Source of the DNA: Sipunculus nudus | Lineage: Eukaryota > Annelida > Sipuncula > Golfingiida > Sipunculidae | Direction: 5' to 3' | DNA length: 64,000 nt | Assembly (NCBI GenBank): GCA_026874595.1 | Contig: CM049310.1 | Location: 89,101,556 to 89,165,555, forward strand | In this document: positions 51,101 to 56,185 of the stretch, in pieces | How the letters are laid out: each line of letters begins with the position of its first letter | Position numbering within the stretch: the first letter of the stretch is position 1 | Position numbers and translations under genes: made by a program | The notes under the pieces: model-generated | The model's database searches: none | What the model was told of the DNA's origin: nothing | The model's input: only the letters and a program-made list of their open reading frames with translations

Positions 51101-53840
51101 CTATAATTAAGCAGAAATACTCTGAATCATAATCAAGTATGCGTCACTTCAAGAGATTGCAGATTAATAAATATTTTTAGGAGGTCATCAATAAAGATAC
51201 CCATGAGAGTGGTAAATTTAAATTTAATATGAAGAATCTTGTATTAATAATGGCTGATGGTCAGTTTTTGGAATTGATTTATAAGGCAATTTTGTGATTT
51301 GGTTGAGGGGTGATGACATCATTTTGTTATAATTTAATACAAATAAACAAGTTAATGAGGATATATAATTTAACAACTATGTCAGTCCTCATAGTCAACA
51401 TAACATTTAATTGCCTCCTAGCGAGGGTATGCGTTTATCCCCCTTCCTGTGTGTATTTGTGTTTATTCAAAACATAATTTGGCAAATCTCAAGAAATTTT
51501 CAGGGCATTTAGATTTTGGTGTGGATCTGGCATGAGATCCGGATTTAGGGACATCATCAAGAAATATTCACAAATGTACAGTCACTTAAGCCAAAATGAA
51601 CCTGGGAACATGGGTTAAATTAGTGAATGTAAACACGGTATTGAGAGCATCACAAAATAGGGACCCCCTCCTCCCCCCTCATGGCAGAAGCTTGCATTTC
51701 TTGGAATGAAGATTTCTGGTTCTGGTGTATAATATTTGTTCCTTGACTGATGCTCCACCCTTCCACAAAATTTCATTCAAATTCATCAGAACTTTTGAGA
51801 TACTGTGAGGACATAAAAAAAAAAGATCTTTCATGTCACTGAGGATATAATTTAAAACATTTGGAAGTGCAGTATAATAACAGCAAAGATGTCCCTGTGA
51901 TGAAGGCATGTCAATCATATCAAATAAGAAATTCTATATGGCTGCAAGTGAGAAACTGGACACAAGGAGTTAAATTGAAGAAAATAGCAGTTTGCAATGT
52001 GGTGCCATTCCAAATTGCGTTTGCTGCCAATATCTCAAAAAGTTTTCAATACATTTTTTAAATGGAATTTAATGGAAGAATAGGTCACAATTTAACAAAC
52101 AGTTAAATCTTTTTAAAGATCTTAACATGCATCTAAGCACTGGTACAGGTAAAAGCTCCATGTTTTATAAATTTATTATTTTAAAATTTCCATCGGTTTT
52201 GATAATCATAACAAATCACTATAAATTCAAGAACCATTTTGATCTAATATCTAGAGGATAAAGTGTGTGTGTGTGGGGTATATTACAGGAAACTATCTTC
52301 TAAGAATGAACTGGCATATGGCCTTCAGACTTGGAACTTAATAGACAGTTAAATTTGACCTGACAGCATTCAACTATGAATGAACTGACATAAGGAGGGG
52401 AAAAGGGTCATGGCTAGTGCCCAGGGGTAAAAGTCAAGTGAGACAAAAATAATACTGCACAATAAGTGAAACACATTATAGGTCCAATTGAAACAAAGGG
52501 TGTAAGACTAATATAATAAACATGCATGCCATATCACTGTGGGTGAGAGATGGATCATTCATACATGGGACCCGAGTCACACCCACACAGCTTATAAAAC
52601 ATATCAAACAGATACAAAGATGATGTGCTGTCAATCAGGTGTTCAGTCATACTTAATGAGAACATCTGCTCTACCTGTCACTCACAATATCTGTTCTTCA
52701 TGTCCATGTACTGTCAAACAAACACTCCCAAAAACTCTTGTGCATCAACAAACAGCTGGTTCACAGAGTTAAGTACTTCCGCATCTTTAAGTAGTACTCA
52801 TGGTTTGATTATCTTCCATACCGCACATTCACATATCACATCTTATCTTACAGAGTGGATTACTAGTTGCCTCCGCCAGGAGGGTTATGCTTTCATCCCT
52901 GTTTGTGTGTGTTTGTGTGTGTGTGTTTGTTCACATCCTTATACCTGTAAATGGAGTCTCATAAAATTTCCAGGGTATTTGGGAATGGGCCATGAAAGAA
53001 TCAATGAGACTAAAGTGCAGATCCAGAACATAACCGGATTCAGAAAGTCACCTATGAATAATCACAAATGTACAGTCAATTATGCACAAATGAAACTGGA
53101 ATATGGGTCAAATAAGTGAATGCCCACATGGCGGAGGCTTGTATTTCTTAGAATGAAGATTTCTAGTTTTTAATGAATCTGGGGTTGAGATATGCACAAA
53201 GTTTACCCATGCAACCTATTAGTAACCATATAACCTTTCATACACAGCAAGGTTACCTCACCAACCATTCCTGAAATACAGAATGCACCCAAAACACACC
53301 TCACCCTCCTTACACATCTCAGATCTGTGTTCAACCACGATAAACTGATGTTGGACACTGACACTGCATGGAGGTGTCTAACCAAGTTCAAAGGGCCAGT
53401 GTTTTCTCTTGGATATATATCAAGTTGGGTGAATATTCCCCAGGCCCACTTCTTCCACAAATCAAGATTTCTAAATAAGAAACCACGCCCTTCATGAATA
53501 CACTCTTCCTTTAAATTTTGCAAATGTGCTTTTACTGGAAAGCCACAACTGTTCAAGATGAACAAATCCTCAGAAAACACTGGCCTCATTGGCTGTCATC
53601 AATGTGATCTTGCTCTACGTACAAACCTTTAACACATGACTTACCCAAGAACTAGAGCTACCAGAGTATTCGTGCCGACGATGGCGGTGCTTACGGCGCT
53701 TGTGTCGCCTCCTGTGACTGCGGTCCCTTGAACCAGGTCTGCTGCTATAATCAGAATCATGATACTGACGATGTCTTCGATGACTGCGGTGCCGCCTCTC
53801 TGTGTCTGGTGTGCGTGATCTTTCCCGATAATAATCTCTT
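3388..53840 (-). CDS. CLK2-like LAMMER dual-specificity protein kinase, spliced gene (5' end incomplete)
   Basis: Whole-gene entry; exons are listed separately. CLK/Doa kinases phosphorylate SR splicing factors in the nucleus and so control alternative splicing (family knowledge). Seen here in order: an Arg/His/Ser-rich N-terminus, [16 protein letters not shown] linker, GEGTFGKV Gly-rich loop, VALKII with the catalytic Lys, EINVL with the alpha-C Glu, HTDLKPEN catalytic loop, [13 protein letters not shown] with [13 protein letters not shown] activation segment, [19 protein letters not shown] signature, LDW...AGRYVR insert and a C-lobe ending HPFFDKL. Twelve coding segments joined in phase give 438 residues plus stop; human CLK2 is about 499, so roughly 60 N-terminal residues are missing. 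Two positions have duplicated alternative exons. CLK2 rather than CLK1/4 is suggested by the Ser-Arg ending, with moderate confidence. Introns are up to 17 kb and full of repeats. Confidence 0.95.
4630..4905. repeat. Array of CTCGCCTAGGCGAG palindromic modules, left arm
   Basis: Several copies of the 14-bp palindrome CTCGCCTAGGCGAG and near variants alternate with GATTGCGATTGTGATCTCG and ATTTTAAA spacers. The right-arm counterpart is 6500-6775. Because the units are themselves palindromic, each arm can fold alone as well as pair with the other arm. Confidence 0.8.
5431..5459. repeat. GATA microsatellite
   Basis: About seven AGAT units with one AGAC interruption, inside the centre of the foldback element. 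Confidence 0.9.
6200..6415. repeat. Two-unit AT-rich tandem duplication, about 120 bp period
   Basis: AATGTTAATTATT...TCTGTAAATA...ATATTACTTGTGAACTATA occurs at about 6206-6285 and again at about 6331-6405, just inside the right arm of the foldback element. The left arm has one counterpart. Confidence 0.6.
6500..6775. repeat. Array of CTCGCCTAGGCGAG palindromic modules, right arm
   Basis: Reverse-complement counterpart of the array at 4630-4905, with the same module order inverted and small differences. It shares the marker ATCATGGCCTGCTCCATGAT, seen as ATGGAGCAGGCCATGAT in the left arm. Confidence 0.8.
6791..6836. repeat. TA dinucleotide microsatellite
   Basis: About 23 uninterrupted AT units directly flanking the right end of the foldback element; a shorter TA run (about 4533-4552) lies near the left end. 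Confidence 0.95.
6980..7070 (-). CDS. CLK alternative exon 2-distal: LDW insert, diverged version
   Basis: 91 bp: one carried base and 30 codons, phase 0 out. It encodes [20 protein letters not shown] then [10 protein letters not shown]. From YF onward 15 of 27 residues match the proximal exon; the middle (DAHTN against NPKST) and the Arg of AGRYVR (Val here) differ. Acceptor ttttgcttttcaaag, donor ATGAAG|gtaacg. It joins directly to RYMMGDS of the last exon. About seven of the fifteen shared residues use different synonymous codons, which supports an old, selected duplicate. Confidence 0.9.
7071..8163 (-). other. Intron between the two alternative LDW exons
   Basis: 1,093 bp separates the proximal (8164-8251) and distal (6980-7070) exons. 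It is long enough for normal splicing, so exclusion is not forced by size. No other exon or repeat was recognised. Any RNA pairing that picks one exon would be expected here or in the flanking introns. Confidence 0.8.
8164..8251 (-). CDS. CLK alternative exon 2-proximal: LDW insert, canonical-like version
   Basis: 88 bp: one carried base and 29 codons, phase 0 out. It encodes [20 protein letters not shown] then VRENCRPLH. This is close to the CLK family [27 protein letters not shown], the CMGC/CLK insert between the alpha-G and alpha-H regions. Donor CTTCAT|gtaagt is a perfect consensus; the acceptor ccttaaag has a poor tract and A at -3. A second version lies 1,093 bp downstream in the same phase. 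Using both reads the second as AAA ATC AAA GTA TTT CAA, then ACA TGG TAA. Confidence 0.93.
8392..8555. mobile_element. Possible small MITE with CAACCTTGTTGTGTT inverted ends
   Basis: CAACCTTGTTGTGTT near 8395 is repeated in reverse complement (AACACAACAAGGTTG) near 8555, enclosing about 160 bp just upstream of the proximal LDW exon. No target duplication was confirmed. Confidence 0.35.
8700..8900 (+). repeat. Possible tRNA-derived SINE fragment
   Basis: AAAAGTTTGAATCCTGTGG resembles a pol III B box (GGTTCGAATCC), preceded by a D-arm-like TGATCAAGTGG. It is followed by a conserved-looking tail, TATGTCCATCCAACATGATA. The resemblance is weak. Confidence 0.3.
9690..10040 (-). repeat. 480-bp interspersed repeat family, inverted partial copy
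   Basis: It reads in the opposite sense to the copies at 11.3, 14.0 and 54 kb: GTTTGTCTGACTTGCC, CTTGTTGAATG, TTATAAACATG and CTGTTGGTAAACAC are the reverse complements of their shared blocks. No coding capacity. Confidence 0.6.
11290..11785 (+). repeat. 480-bp interspersed repeat family, copy
   Basis: Starts AAAGGGACCTATTCAAATAT and ends near AATAGCCAGCTTTAAAG. Shared blocks with the 14.0, 54 and 61.2 kb copies, in order: GTTTATAACATGT, ACATTCAAC, GGCAAGCAGAC, TACTGTGTTTGCTTAC, ACAAGCTCATAC, AGAATAAGCCAGAAATCAC, GCCAGGTGAATAG. The open frame at 11322-11630 is only a by-product. Family identity unknown. Confidence 0.7.
12195..12250 (+). repeat. Fragment matching the left end of the GGGTCACGACGCTCAGC repeat
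   Basis: GACCCATGGGTCACGATGCT is close to GACCTATGGGTCACGACGCT at 21606 and a diverged match at 56647. Confidence 0.5.
12385..12550 (+). repeat. Interspersed repeat containing GGCCTGTAGGTGGTAC
   Basis: The segment GGCCTGTAGGTGG...TATGATAA.GATGTTGCTAT...GGTTTTATATGCA...TAGGAATATTCTA matches, with divergence, 33070-33230. It carries a 77-codon open frame (12283-12516) with no recognisable domain, probably chance. Confidence 0.5.
12590..12672 (-). repeat. tRNA-derived SINE-like sequence
   Basis: On the minus strand, GATGTAGTTTAGTGGTTAAG looks like a pol III A box/D arm and CAGTTTGAGTTGG like a degraded B box, about 35 bp apart, as in tRNA-derived SINEs. It lacks an intact anticodon arm and acceptor, so it is not a tRNA gene. 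Confidence 0.5.
13985..14465 (+). repeat. 480-bp interspersed repeat family, copy
   Basis: Shares with the 11.3 and 54 kb copies TTTATAACAAGTGG, ACATTCAACAAGGACATC, GCAAGTCAGAC, ATACTGTGTTTACTAAC, ACAAGCTCATTCATCCGTCA, ACACAGAATAAGTCAGAAAT and GCGAGTAGCTTTA. A poly-G run replaces part of the middle. Confidence 0.7.
14880..15015 (-). repeat. Fragment of a CCTCTGCCAAGG-type interspersed repeat
   Basis: Read on the minus strand it begins with a C/T-rich TACCTCTGCCAGGCAAGG-like start, a poly-G run, GTCTGTTAGCAACATTAC and GAACTGATTTTGATGA. Related stretches are at 17700, 51415 and 52865. This style of repeat is common in molluscs and cnidarians (general knowledge). Confidence 0.45.
17525..17539. 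repeat. Poly-C run
   Basis: Homopolymer of about 14 C. Similar runs are at 14985, 25062 and 44466, and poly-G at 59379 and 59467. Confidence 0.9.
17700..17790 (+). repeat. Fragment of a CCTCTACCAAGGAGG-type interspersed repeat
   Basis: GACCTCTACCAAGGAGGTAA then TGTTATCACCCAAGTCTGTA and GTTGGTTAGTTGATTTG resemble the start of the repeats at 51415 and 52865. Confidence 0.45.
18104..18127. repeat. Poly-A run abutting a MITE
   Basis: 24 consecutive A immediately before the left inverted end of the MITE at 18124-18396. Confidence 0.95.
18124..18396. mobile_element. 273-bp MITE with perfect terminal inverted repeats
   Basis: GGTATGGTTCTCAGGCAC at 18128-18145 is repeated as an exact reverse complement at 18375-18392; AAAA and TTTT extend the match to 22 bp per end. 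The interior is AT-rich with no reading frame. The left flank is poly-A, so a target duplication cannot be read. It is a non-autonomous DNA transposon whose superfamily is not determined. Confidence 0.8.
22860..24105. repeat. Two-unit tandem duplication, period about 670 bp
   Basis: GCCATGGTCACAGTTGGGCA at about 22931 recurs at about 23602; GTGGTTTTGATATTAGGCAG occurs at about 23249 and 23921. Minus-strand short open frames at 23154-23360 and 23849-24052 are parallel by-products of the two units. Confidence 0.75.
24112..24157. repeat. GACG microsatellite
   Basis: About eleven GACG/GACA units followed by ACGGACAATGGACCACGACT. This kind of tract ends many molluscan interspersed repeats (general knowledge). 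Confidence 0.9.
25152..25231 (-). CDS. CLK exon: LAMMER signature
   Basis: 80 bp: 26 codons plus two bases. It encodes [20 protein letters not shown] then RMAKKS, and AA carried into Lys. [11 protein letters not shown] is the diagnostic motif that names LAMMER kinases. Acceptor gttgtag, donor TCTAA|gtaagt. The carried AA is completed by A from either of the two downstream alternative exons; joining straight to the last exon would read AAC GGT ACA TGA and terminate. Confidence 0.97.
25232..25862 (-). other. CLK intron
   Basis: 631 bp, mostly occupied by the diverged repeat at 25395-25730. No coding signal. Confidence 0.85.
25395..25730 (+). repeat. Diverged interspersed repeat, copy 1
   Basis: TTTCATTTGATTCACTGAAA, GTTTTCTGAACACAG and CCAAAACTGTGGACAAAAAT recur in order, diverged, at 29730-30145. 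The two copies flank the exon block 25863-29379. Confidence 0.5.
25863..25945 (-). CDS. CLK exon: subdomain IX (CDVWSIGC)
   Basis: 83 bp: two carried bases and 27 codons, phase 0 out. It encodes [20 protein letters not shown] then TGFTLFQ. DVWSxG is the invariant alpha-F aspartate motif. Acceptor catttacag, donor TTCCAG|gttagt. The next exon begins THDNREH, giving the family-typical [10 protein letters not shown]. Confidence 0.96.
25946..26542 (-). other. CLK intron
   Basis: 597 bp of AT-rich sequence between the DFG and CDVWSIGC exons. I saw no repeat or coding signal of note. Confidence 0.85.
26543..26672 (-). CDS. CLK exon: DFG and activation segment
   Basis: 130 bp: 43 codons plus one base. 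It encodes [40 protein letters not shown] and VIL. DFG binds magnesium; [10 protein letters not shown] is the activation segment and P+1 loop, with Ser where most CLKs have Ala (RAPEV). Acceptor tgttcacag, donor CTAG|gtaaat. The carried G plus AA gives Glu (VILELGW). Confidence 0.96.
26673..28189 (-). other. CLK intron downstream of the alternative catalytic-loop exons
   Basis: 1.5 kb, AT-rich. A 66-codon open frame at 27300-27500 on the minus strand has no recognisable product. No repeat family was identified. Confidence 0.8.
28190..28281 (-). CDS. CLK alternative exon 1-distal: catalytic loop, diverged version
   Basis: 92 bp: two carried bases and 30 codons, phase 0 out. It encodes [20 protein letters not shown] then [18 protein letters not shown] is intact. 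Relative to the proximal exon the loop has D-to-A and K-to-Q changes, and the tail after FVSS is unrelated and one codon shorter. That tail corresponds to the CLK hairpin between catalytic loop and DFG. Acceptor catttgtag, donor CGGAGG|gtaagg. At least eight shared codons differ only synonymously from the proximal exon, which argues for selection rather than a dead copy. Confidence 0.9.
28282..29284 (-). other. Intron between the two alternative catalytic-loop exons
   Basis: 1,003 bp. It contains overlapping small open frames on both strands (28871-29179) with no recognisable domain, and a purine-rich GAGAGAAGAAAGAGGGCAAG stretch at 29209-29250 just downstream of the proximal exon's donor. 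The purine tract could be a splicing control element; that is inference. Confidence 0.75.
29285..29379 (-). CDS. CLK alternative exon 1-proximal: catalytic loop, canonical-like version
   Basis: 95 bp: two carried bases and 31 codons, phase 0 out. It encodes [20 protein letters not shown] then [19 protein letters not shown] holds the catalytic Asp, Lys and Asn. The [15 protein letters not shown] part is identical to vertebrate CLK2 as I remember it, and the length equals the family norm. Acceptor attttttcag, donor ACAAAG|gtatga. It is followed 1,003 bp downstream by a second version in the same phase. Including both puts the second out of frame and hits TGA at its twelfth codon. Confidence 0.93.
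29380..31134 (-). other. CLK intron upstream of the alternative catalytic-loop exons
   Basis: 1.75 kb. It holds copy 2 of the diverged repeat (29730-30145). The remainder is AT-rich with no coding signal. Confidence 0.8.
29730..30145 (+). repeat. Diverged interspersed repeat, copy 2
   Basis: Matches 25395-25730 in order: TTTCATGTGATTCATTAAAA, GATTTTCTGAACAAGG and GTACCAGGAATGTGGACAAA. Confidence 0.5.
31135..31210 (-). CDS. CLK exon: alpha-D/alpha-E helices
   Basis: 76 bp: 25 codons plus one base. It encodes [20 protein letters not shown] then VKAVK. It ends with T, which joins TT of either alternative catalytic-loop exon to make Phe (AVKFLH). Acceptor ctttgtag, donor AAAT|gtaagt. Because it ends on T, skipping both downstream alternatives would join it to AG of the 26672 exon and make TAG, an immediate stop. 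Confidence 0.95.
31640..32101. mobile_element. hAT-type MITE, 462 bp, with exact 8-bp target duplication
   Basis: Inverted ends CAGGGTTCGGGTCAAATAC (left) and GTATTTGACCCCAACCCTG (right) differ at one position. AGTCCAAG directly flanks both ends (31632-31639 and 32102-32109), an exact 8-bp target duplication as for hAT transposons. The interior is made of degenerate GTATTTGTATTT repeats and encodes nothing. It lies in the intron upstream of the alpha-D/E exon. Confidence 0.9.
33070..33230 (+). repeat. Interspersed repeat containing GACCTGTAGGTGGCAC
   Basis: Diverged match to 12385-12550: GACCTGTAGGTGG, ATATGATAA.ATGAT, GGTTTTTATTTGCATA, TAGGAATTATTCTA. Confidence 0.5.
33541..33943. mobile_element. 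hAT-like MITE related to the 43.8 kb copy
   Basis: Left end CAGGACTAGACACTAAC and the reverse complement of the right end (CAGAGCTTGGCATTAAC) are imperfect inverted repeats. GGGCAAGTAAAAG and AACTTGCCCAACTGGGCAAG lie near the ends. The same GGGCAAG/CTTGCCC words occur in 43779-44240. No clear target duplication. Confidence 0.45.
34702..34792 (-). CDS. CLK exon: N-lobe beta strands and hinge
   Basis: 91 bp: one base plus 30 codons, phase 0 out. It encodes [20 protein letters not shown] then [21 protein letters not shown] and LGLSxFDFL are CLK hallmarks around the hinge that contacts adenine. Acceptor cttgcag, donor TTTTTA|gtaagt. In the family, hinge position CISFELL reads CICFDIL here, a conservative variation. 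Confidence 0.96.
36245..36560. repeat. Degenerate tandem repeat, about 85-88 bp period
   Basis: CCTTGGCAGGCTGCCACAG at 36249, CCTTGGCAAGCTGCCACAG at 36334 and CCTTGACAAGCTGCCCCAG at 36422, with a worn fourth unit near 36510. Each unit also has CCCAAGGAATCTGTGTATG or a relative and GT-rich filler. Confidence 0.75.
37660..37900. repeat. Degenerate AT-rich tandem repeat
   Basis: Repeated CTGAACCNATCTAATATAT-like units about 40 bp apart, ending in a short TA run at 37899-37914. Confidence 0.5.
39117..39166. repeat. TA dinucleotide microsatellite
   Basis: About 25 uninterrupted TA units. Confidence 0.95.
39640..39950 (+). repeat. Fragment related to the 61.5-61.97 kb repeat
   Basis: TGATAAGTTATTGTGGCGAC resembles CATAAGTTATCGCGGCAACA at 61743, with a similar ATCAAAATC..CCTG.TAAGTTAT unit earlier. 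Weak similarity. Confidence 0.35.
42780..42905 (+). repeat. Fragment of an AACCTGTGTTAAGAGACCAC repeat
   Basis: CAGTGAAACCTGTGTTAAGA then GACCACTTGTTGGAC is a word set seen in many invertebrate repeats. Related pieces appear at 35046-35100 and 55230-55380. Overlapping open frames here are by-products. Confidence 0.45.
43049..43165 (-). CDS. CLK exon: catalytic lysine and alpha-C helix
   Basis: 117 bp: one base, 38 codons, two bases. It encodes [20 protein letters not shown] then [18 protein letters not shown]. The Lys of VALKII is the ATP-anchoring residue and the Glu of KLEINVL is the alpha-C partner. Acceptor cttctgcag and donor CAAAA|gtaagt are strong. The carried AA plus C of the next exon gives Asn (GQNLCVRM), matching the family NLCVQM. 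Confidence 0.96.
43166..46967 (-). other. 3.8 kb CLK intron
   Basis: Contains a hAT-like MITE (43779-44240), CA runs and a poly-C run near 44466. No coding exon recognised. Confidence 0.8.
43779..44240. mobile_element. hAT-like MITE, about 460 bp
   Basis: Left CGGGGATCGACATTCAC; reverse complement of the right end CAGGGCTCAACACTAATGG. CCAGT sits directly outside both ends, a possible 5-bp duplication. Internal CTTACTTGCCC/GGGCAAG words match the 33.5 kb element. Confidence 0.5.
46968..47034 (-). CDS. CLK exon: Gly-rich ATP-binding loop
   Basis: 67 bp: two carried bases, 21 codons, then two bases. It encodes [21 protein letters not shown], containing the GxGxFG ATP-binding loop and valine of kinase subdomains I-II. 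Acceptor ttgttgcag and donor GACCAG|gtagga are both good. Frame and sequence are near identical to CLK family members, and the junction with the next exon (AG + G) gives Arg. Confidence 0.95.
47035..47767 (-). other. CLK intron
   Basis: 733 bp between the linker and Gly-rich-loop exons. No repeat or extra exon recognised. Confidence 0.8.
47768..47861 (-). CDS. CLK exon: linker into the kinase domain ([12 protein letters not shown])
   Basis: 94 bp: 31 codons plus one base. It encodes [20 protein letters not shown] followed by [11 protein letters not shown]. This matches the conserved CLK segment SVEDDxxGHLIxxxGDxLxxRYE just before the Gly-rich loop. An in-frame TAA two codons before the acceptor (taacag|GCA) shows that the exon cannot extend further 5'; CAG|AGC nine bases inside would also keep phase. 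The donor AGAT|gtactc is weaker than the others in this gene. Its last base T joins AT of the next exon to give the expected Tyr ([11 protein letters not shown]). Confidence 0.9.
51415..51700 (+). repeat. CCTCC...GAGGGTATGC interspersed repeat, copy 1
   Basis: ATTGCCTCCTAGCGAGGGTA, TTTCAGGGCATTT, GGATCTGGCATGAG, CACAAATGTACAGTCA, CATGGGTTAAATTAGTGAAT and CCCCTCATGGCAGAAGCTT match the copy at 52865 in order. Confidence 0.7.
52865..53155 (+). repeat. CCTCCGCCAGGAGGGTTATGC interspersed repeat, copy 2
   Basis: GTTGCCTCCGCCAGGAGGGT, a GTTTGTGTGTGTG run, TTTCCAGGGTATTT, CACAAATGTACAGTCA, TATGGGTCAAATAAGTGAAT and ATGGCGGAGGCTTGTATTTC match copy 1. The ends (CCTCCGCCA / TGGCGGAGG) form a short inverted repeat. 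Confidence 0.7.
53645..53840 (-). CDS. CLK exon: Arg/His/Ser-rich N-terminal domain
   Basis: 196 bp: one carried base plus 65 codons, phase 0 out. Acceptor ttatttacag, donor TCTTGG|gtaagt. The peptide starts [16 protein letters not shown] and ends [10 protein letters not shown], with a dense Arg/His core ([14 protein letters not shown]). In CLKs this region targets the kinase to nuclear speckles and binds SR proteins (family knowledge). Classical RS dipeptides are few and His is abundant. An open frame into flanking intron on both sides makes the ends depend on the splice sites, which are both good. Confidence 0.85.
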
Positions 53841-53915
53841 CTGTAAATAAAATAATTATCAATGTAACATGATGATACAGTTAAACATACAGATACATTC
53901 ACTGATTTTACTTAC

Positions 53916-53950
53916 CGATGTCGATGGATGACAGAGTTTTGTAAAGGGGC
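53916..53950 (-). CDS. Candidate small upstream exon of the CLK gene
   Basis: A strong donor (CATCG|gtaagt) follows a reading frame ending ...NSVIHRHR, whose last codon (CG + A) is completed by the first base of the next exon at 53840. The join gives [13 protein letters not shown], which suits an Arg-rich CLK N-terminus. The frame is closed by TAG just before 53950, which could itself be the acceptor (aatag|GCC). That acceptor lies at the edge of an interspersed repeat (about 53943-54435), so this exon may be exonised repeat or not real. No in-frame ATG was seen. The donor and phase are the only solid evidence. Confidence 0.35.
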
Positions 53951-54435
53951 CTATTCCAATATATTATGACAAATAAATTAAGATAATCCCTGGAACCTTA
54001 AATGAATACAGGCAAGAAAACAAAAGCTGTTCCTTTTGCTGTTCCTTTTGTTTATTCAATGTGTTTATAACATACTGGGGGGGGGGGGGAGGCAAAATAA
54101 TCCAAACACATTCAACAAGGACATCTGATAGCAAGTCAGACGAATTAGTTCTGCAAAGGGCATTTTGCATTTTGCAGCATAACCTTTCAACTTCCACTAA
54201 TATGTAATCAGCCACCTTGGGTTACATGTTTATTCTTTTTATAAACACCAGCGCATTTTGAACATGTTCAGTGCTTATTAACAACTTGAAGATAATCAAG
54301 CATTCGTCACTGAAGCATTACAAGAACTTTCTTAACCGGAATTACCTTTCATTAATAGGTACACAGACTAAGCCAGAAATCACATAAATTTTACAGAAAA
54401 GGTAGGCGAGAAGATAGCTTTAAAATAACAGCGTG
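53943..54435 (+). repeat. 480-bp interspersed repeat family, copy next to a candidate exon
   Basis: AAAGGGGCCTATTCCAATAT start; then GTTTATAACATACTGGGG, ACATTCAACAAGGACATCTG, GCAAGTCAGAC, CAAGCATTCGTCACTG, ACACAGACTAAGCCAGAAAT and GTAGGCGAGAAGATAGCTTT. The open frame at 53964-54215 is a by-product. Its start abuts the candidate exon 53916-53950. Confidence 0.7.
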
Positions 54436-55599
54436 CTTCATGCGACAGAGGTCTGACTTCCTGTGAAAAGTTTTAAATTTGCTTCATGCGAGGGGGGTCT
54501 GACCTCCACGGTTGCGTTCTTAACCTGCATAACTTTATGCTAACACAAATTTTGAGGCTGTCATAATAGCCAAGCTTTCAGCAGCTACTGACTTGTACCA
54601 TGTGAGAGTTTCGAAGGCTTCTTCATGCATCTTCCACACAGGTATTAAAGTATAGGTCTATTACCAATTTATCATGGCATACAAACTATATTTAGTATAT
54701 ATAGTAATTTTAAGTAGCTGTACCTTGGTTACCCAGGCTTCAATCAATAAGTTTTTCTACAATTTTTTTATATTGTGACAGGCTGCCATCTGCTGGAACA
54801 GTTGTAAACAGGAAACTGTAGCATGTCTCAGCATGGGACTTCGCATGACATGATTCCGTAGGATAGTCGGCACCTGGGATGTATGGTGCCAGGGTTACAA
54901 AGCACTGGAATCTGACAGCTGTTTTCAACAACTGAAGACTGTCAGTGCGAACTTTCTGAAAAGTTTGGCCAACAGTTCTCTATCCCTGTGAATAATGTGA
55001 TTTCCTAAGGAAGTCAGAGACTTCCTGCAACATGTCACAATTTTGAACTTGCTCGAAACCCTACAATTTGTAATGATTTCCAAATCCAATGATAATCTAC
55101 ATTATGACTTCTTATGACAAAGCTTTGTCCTGGGTGCTCTCATATGGGTGATTTCCAACGTTTCCCAAAGATATCACAGGATATTACAGGATAATATTCA
55201 GGAAAATTAAACTGCGAGGCAGTGGAACCAGTTTTAAAGACCTATGGTCTATTAACACCACCCTTGAAAAGAACAGGATCACCCAAAATTATCCATGCTG
55301 GTTATAATTGACCTGTTTAATAAGAACACCTATGTATTAAGACTACTGGCCAGTCCCATGGTTGACCTTATTACACATTAGGGTACATCAGGCCCTTGGT
55401 ACAATTTCTACCTGCACAAAAGAAAATGTACATGCAAACGTGCATGTGTGCACCCTCTATTTCACACCCTGCACATGTTTCACTGTATACAGTTTGATAC
55501 AGGAAATCATCTCCTTAGTACCCAAGATCAAAAGGCTTTTTGAGAAAAAGATACATTTGATCAAATTTCTACTTTTCATCTCAATTTGTGACATATTGT

Positions 55600-56185
55600 C
55601 TACAGCAGACCTGCCAACATTTGAAAGATGGAAATCTTACTCAATTCCAGCGCCAAAGGTGCTCGTATTAGATAGGTGGGGTCCAGGGGCCCGCCTTAGG
55701 GCACCTGGTAGGGAACTGGGGGCAGAACCCCCTAAAGCCCTTGAATTTCGAGGTTTTGAATGGCCCTAAATCAGCTGTTTTTTGGCATATTTTCTAACAT
55801 AAACTGATAGCATTACAAGGCTCAAATTTACTTTTTTGAAATTGATAAGCAGGATGTGCTAATCTTTTTCCAAACTGATTAGCAAATAGCCAAAACTGAG
55901 GAGAAAAAATAAAATTTTCAAAAGTCATGCGTTGTCTTTTGACTACTATGATGATCTGTTCCATCCTTTTAGTGTTCACCTGTTTTTTTTGGTTTTTTTT
56001 AAAGAAAATTTCTATTAGTTACTTTTTGAAGGAAAAGTAGTAATAAGGAGAAGATAACAAAAGGGCCTTATTTTCATCAAAGTAAAGAAATAGTTAACAT
56101 ACATAATTATTTAAAAATATGAGAAGTCAGTCTACTTTTTACAATGTGTATTCTCACTGCAGAAGTGTCAGATAGGTCTACTGGT
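55600..56185 (+). mobile_element. Possible element starting CAGACCTGCCAACATTTG
   Basis: CAGACCTGCCAACATTTGAA at 55606 and a weak inverse near 56165-56183 (GTGTCAGATAGGTCTACTGG). The inner GGGGTCCAGGGGCCCGCCTT, GGGGGCAGAACCCCCTAAAG words are typical of repeats in molluscs and cnidarians as I know them. They produce the GC-rich end of a 135-codon frame that is not a gene. Confidence 0.4.

Larger units (their letters stand above)
47862..53644 (-). other. 5.8 kb CLK intron
   Basis: Contains two copies of a CCTCC..AGGAGGG repeat (51.4 and 52.9 kb), short GT runs and a GTTCGTTCGTTC tract at about 47977. Open frames of 128 and 164 codons (53203-53589 minus, 52625-53119 plus) show no known domain. 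No exon recognised. Confidence 0.75.

Noticed and set aside
52625-53119. 164-codon plus-strand open frame, the longest in the window
   Set aside because: Its second half runs through the repeat at 52865-53155, including a CVCLCVCVC stretch from a GT microsatellite. No recognisable domain.
53203-53589. 128-codon minus-strand open frame just downstream of the Arg/His-rich exon
   Set aside because: It lies in the intron, has no splice-phase link to neighbouring exons and no known domain. Likely chance, though transcription data could overturn this.
55362-55769. 135-codon plus-strand open frame with a GC-rich end
   Set aside because: The end (GARLRAPGRELGAEPP...) is the translation of a widespread GGGGTCCAGGGGC-type repeat, not a protein.
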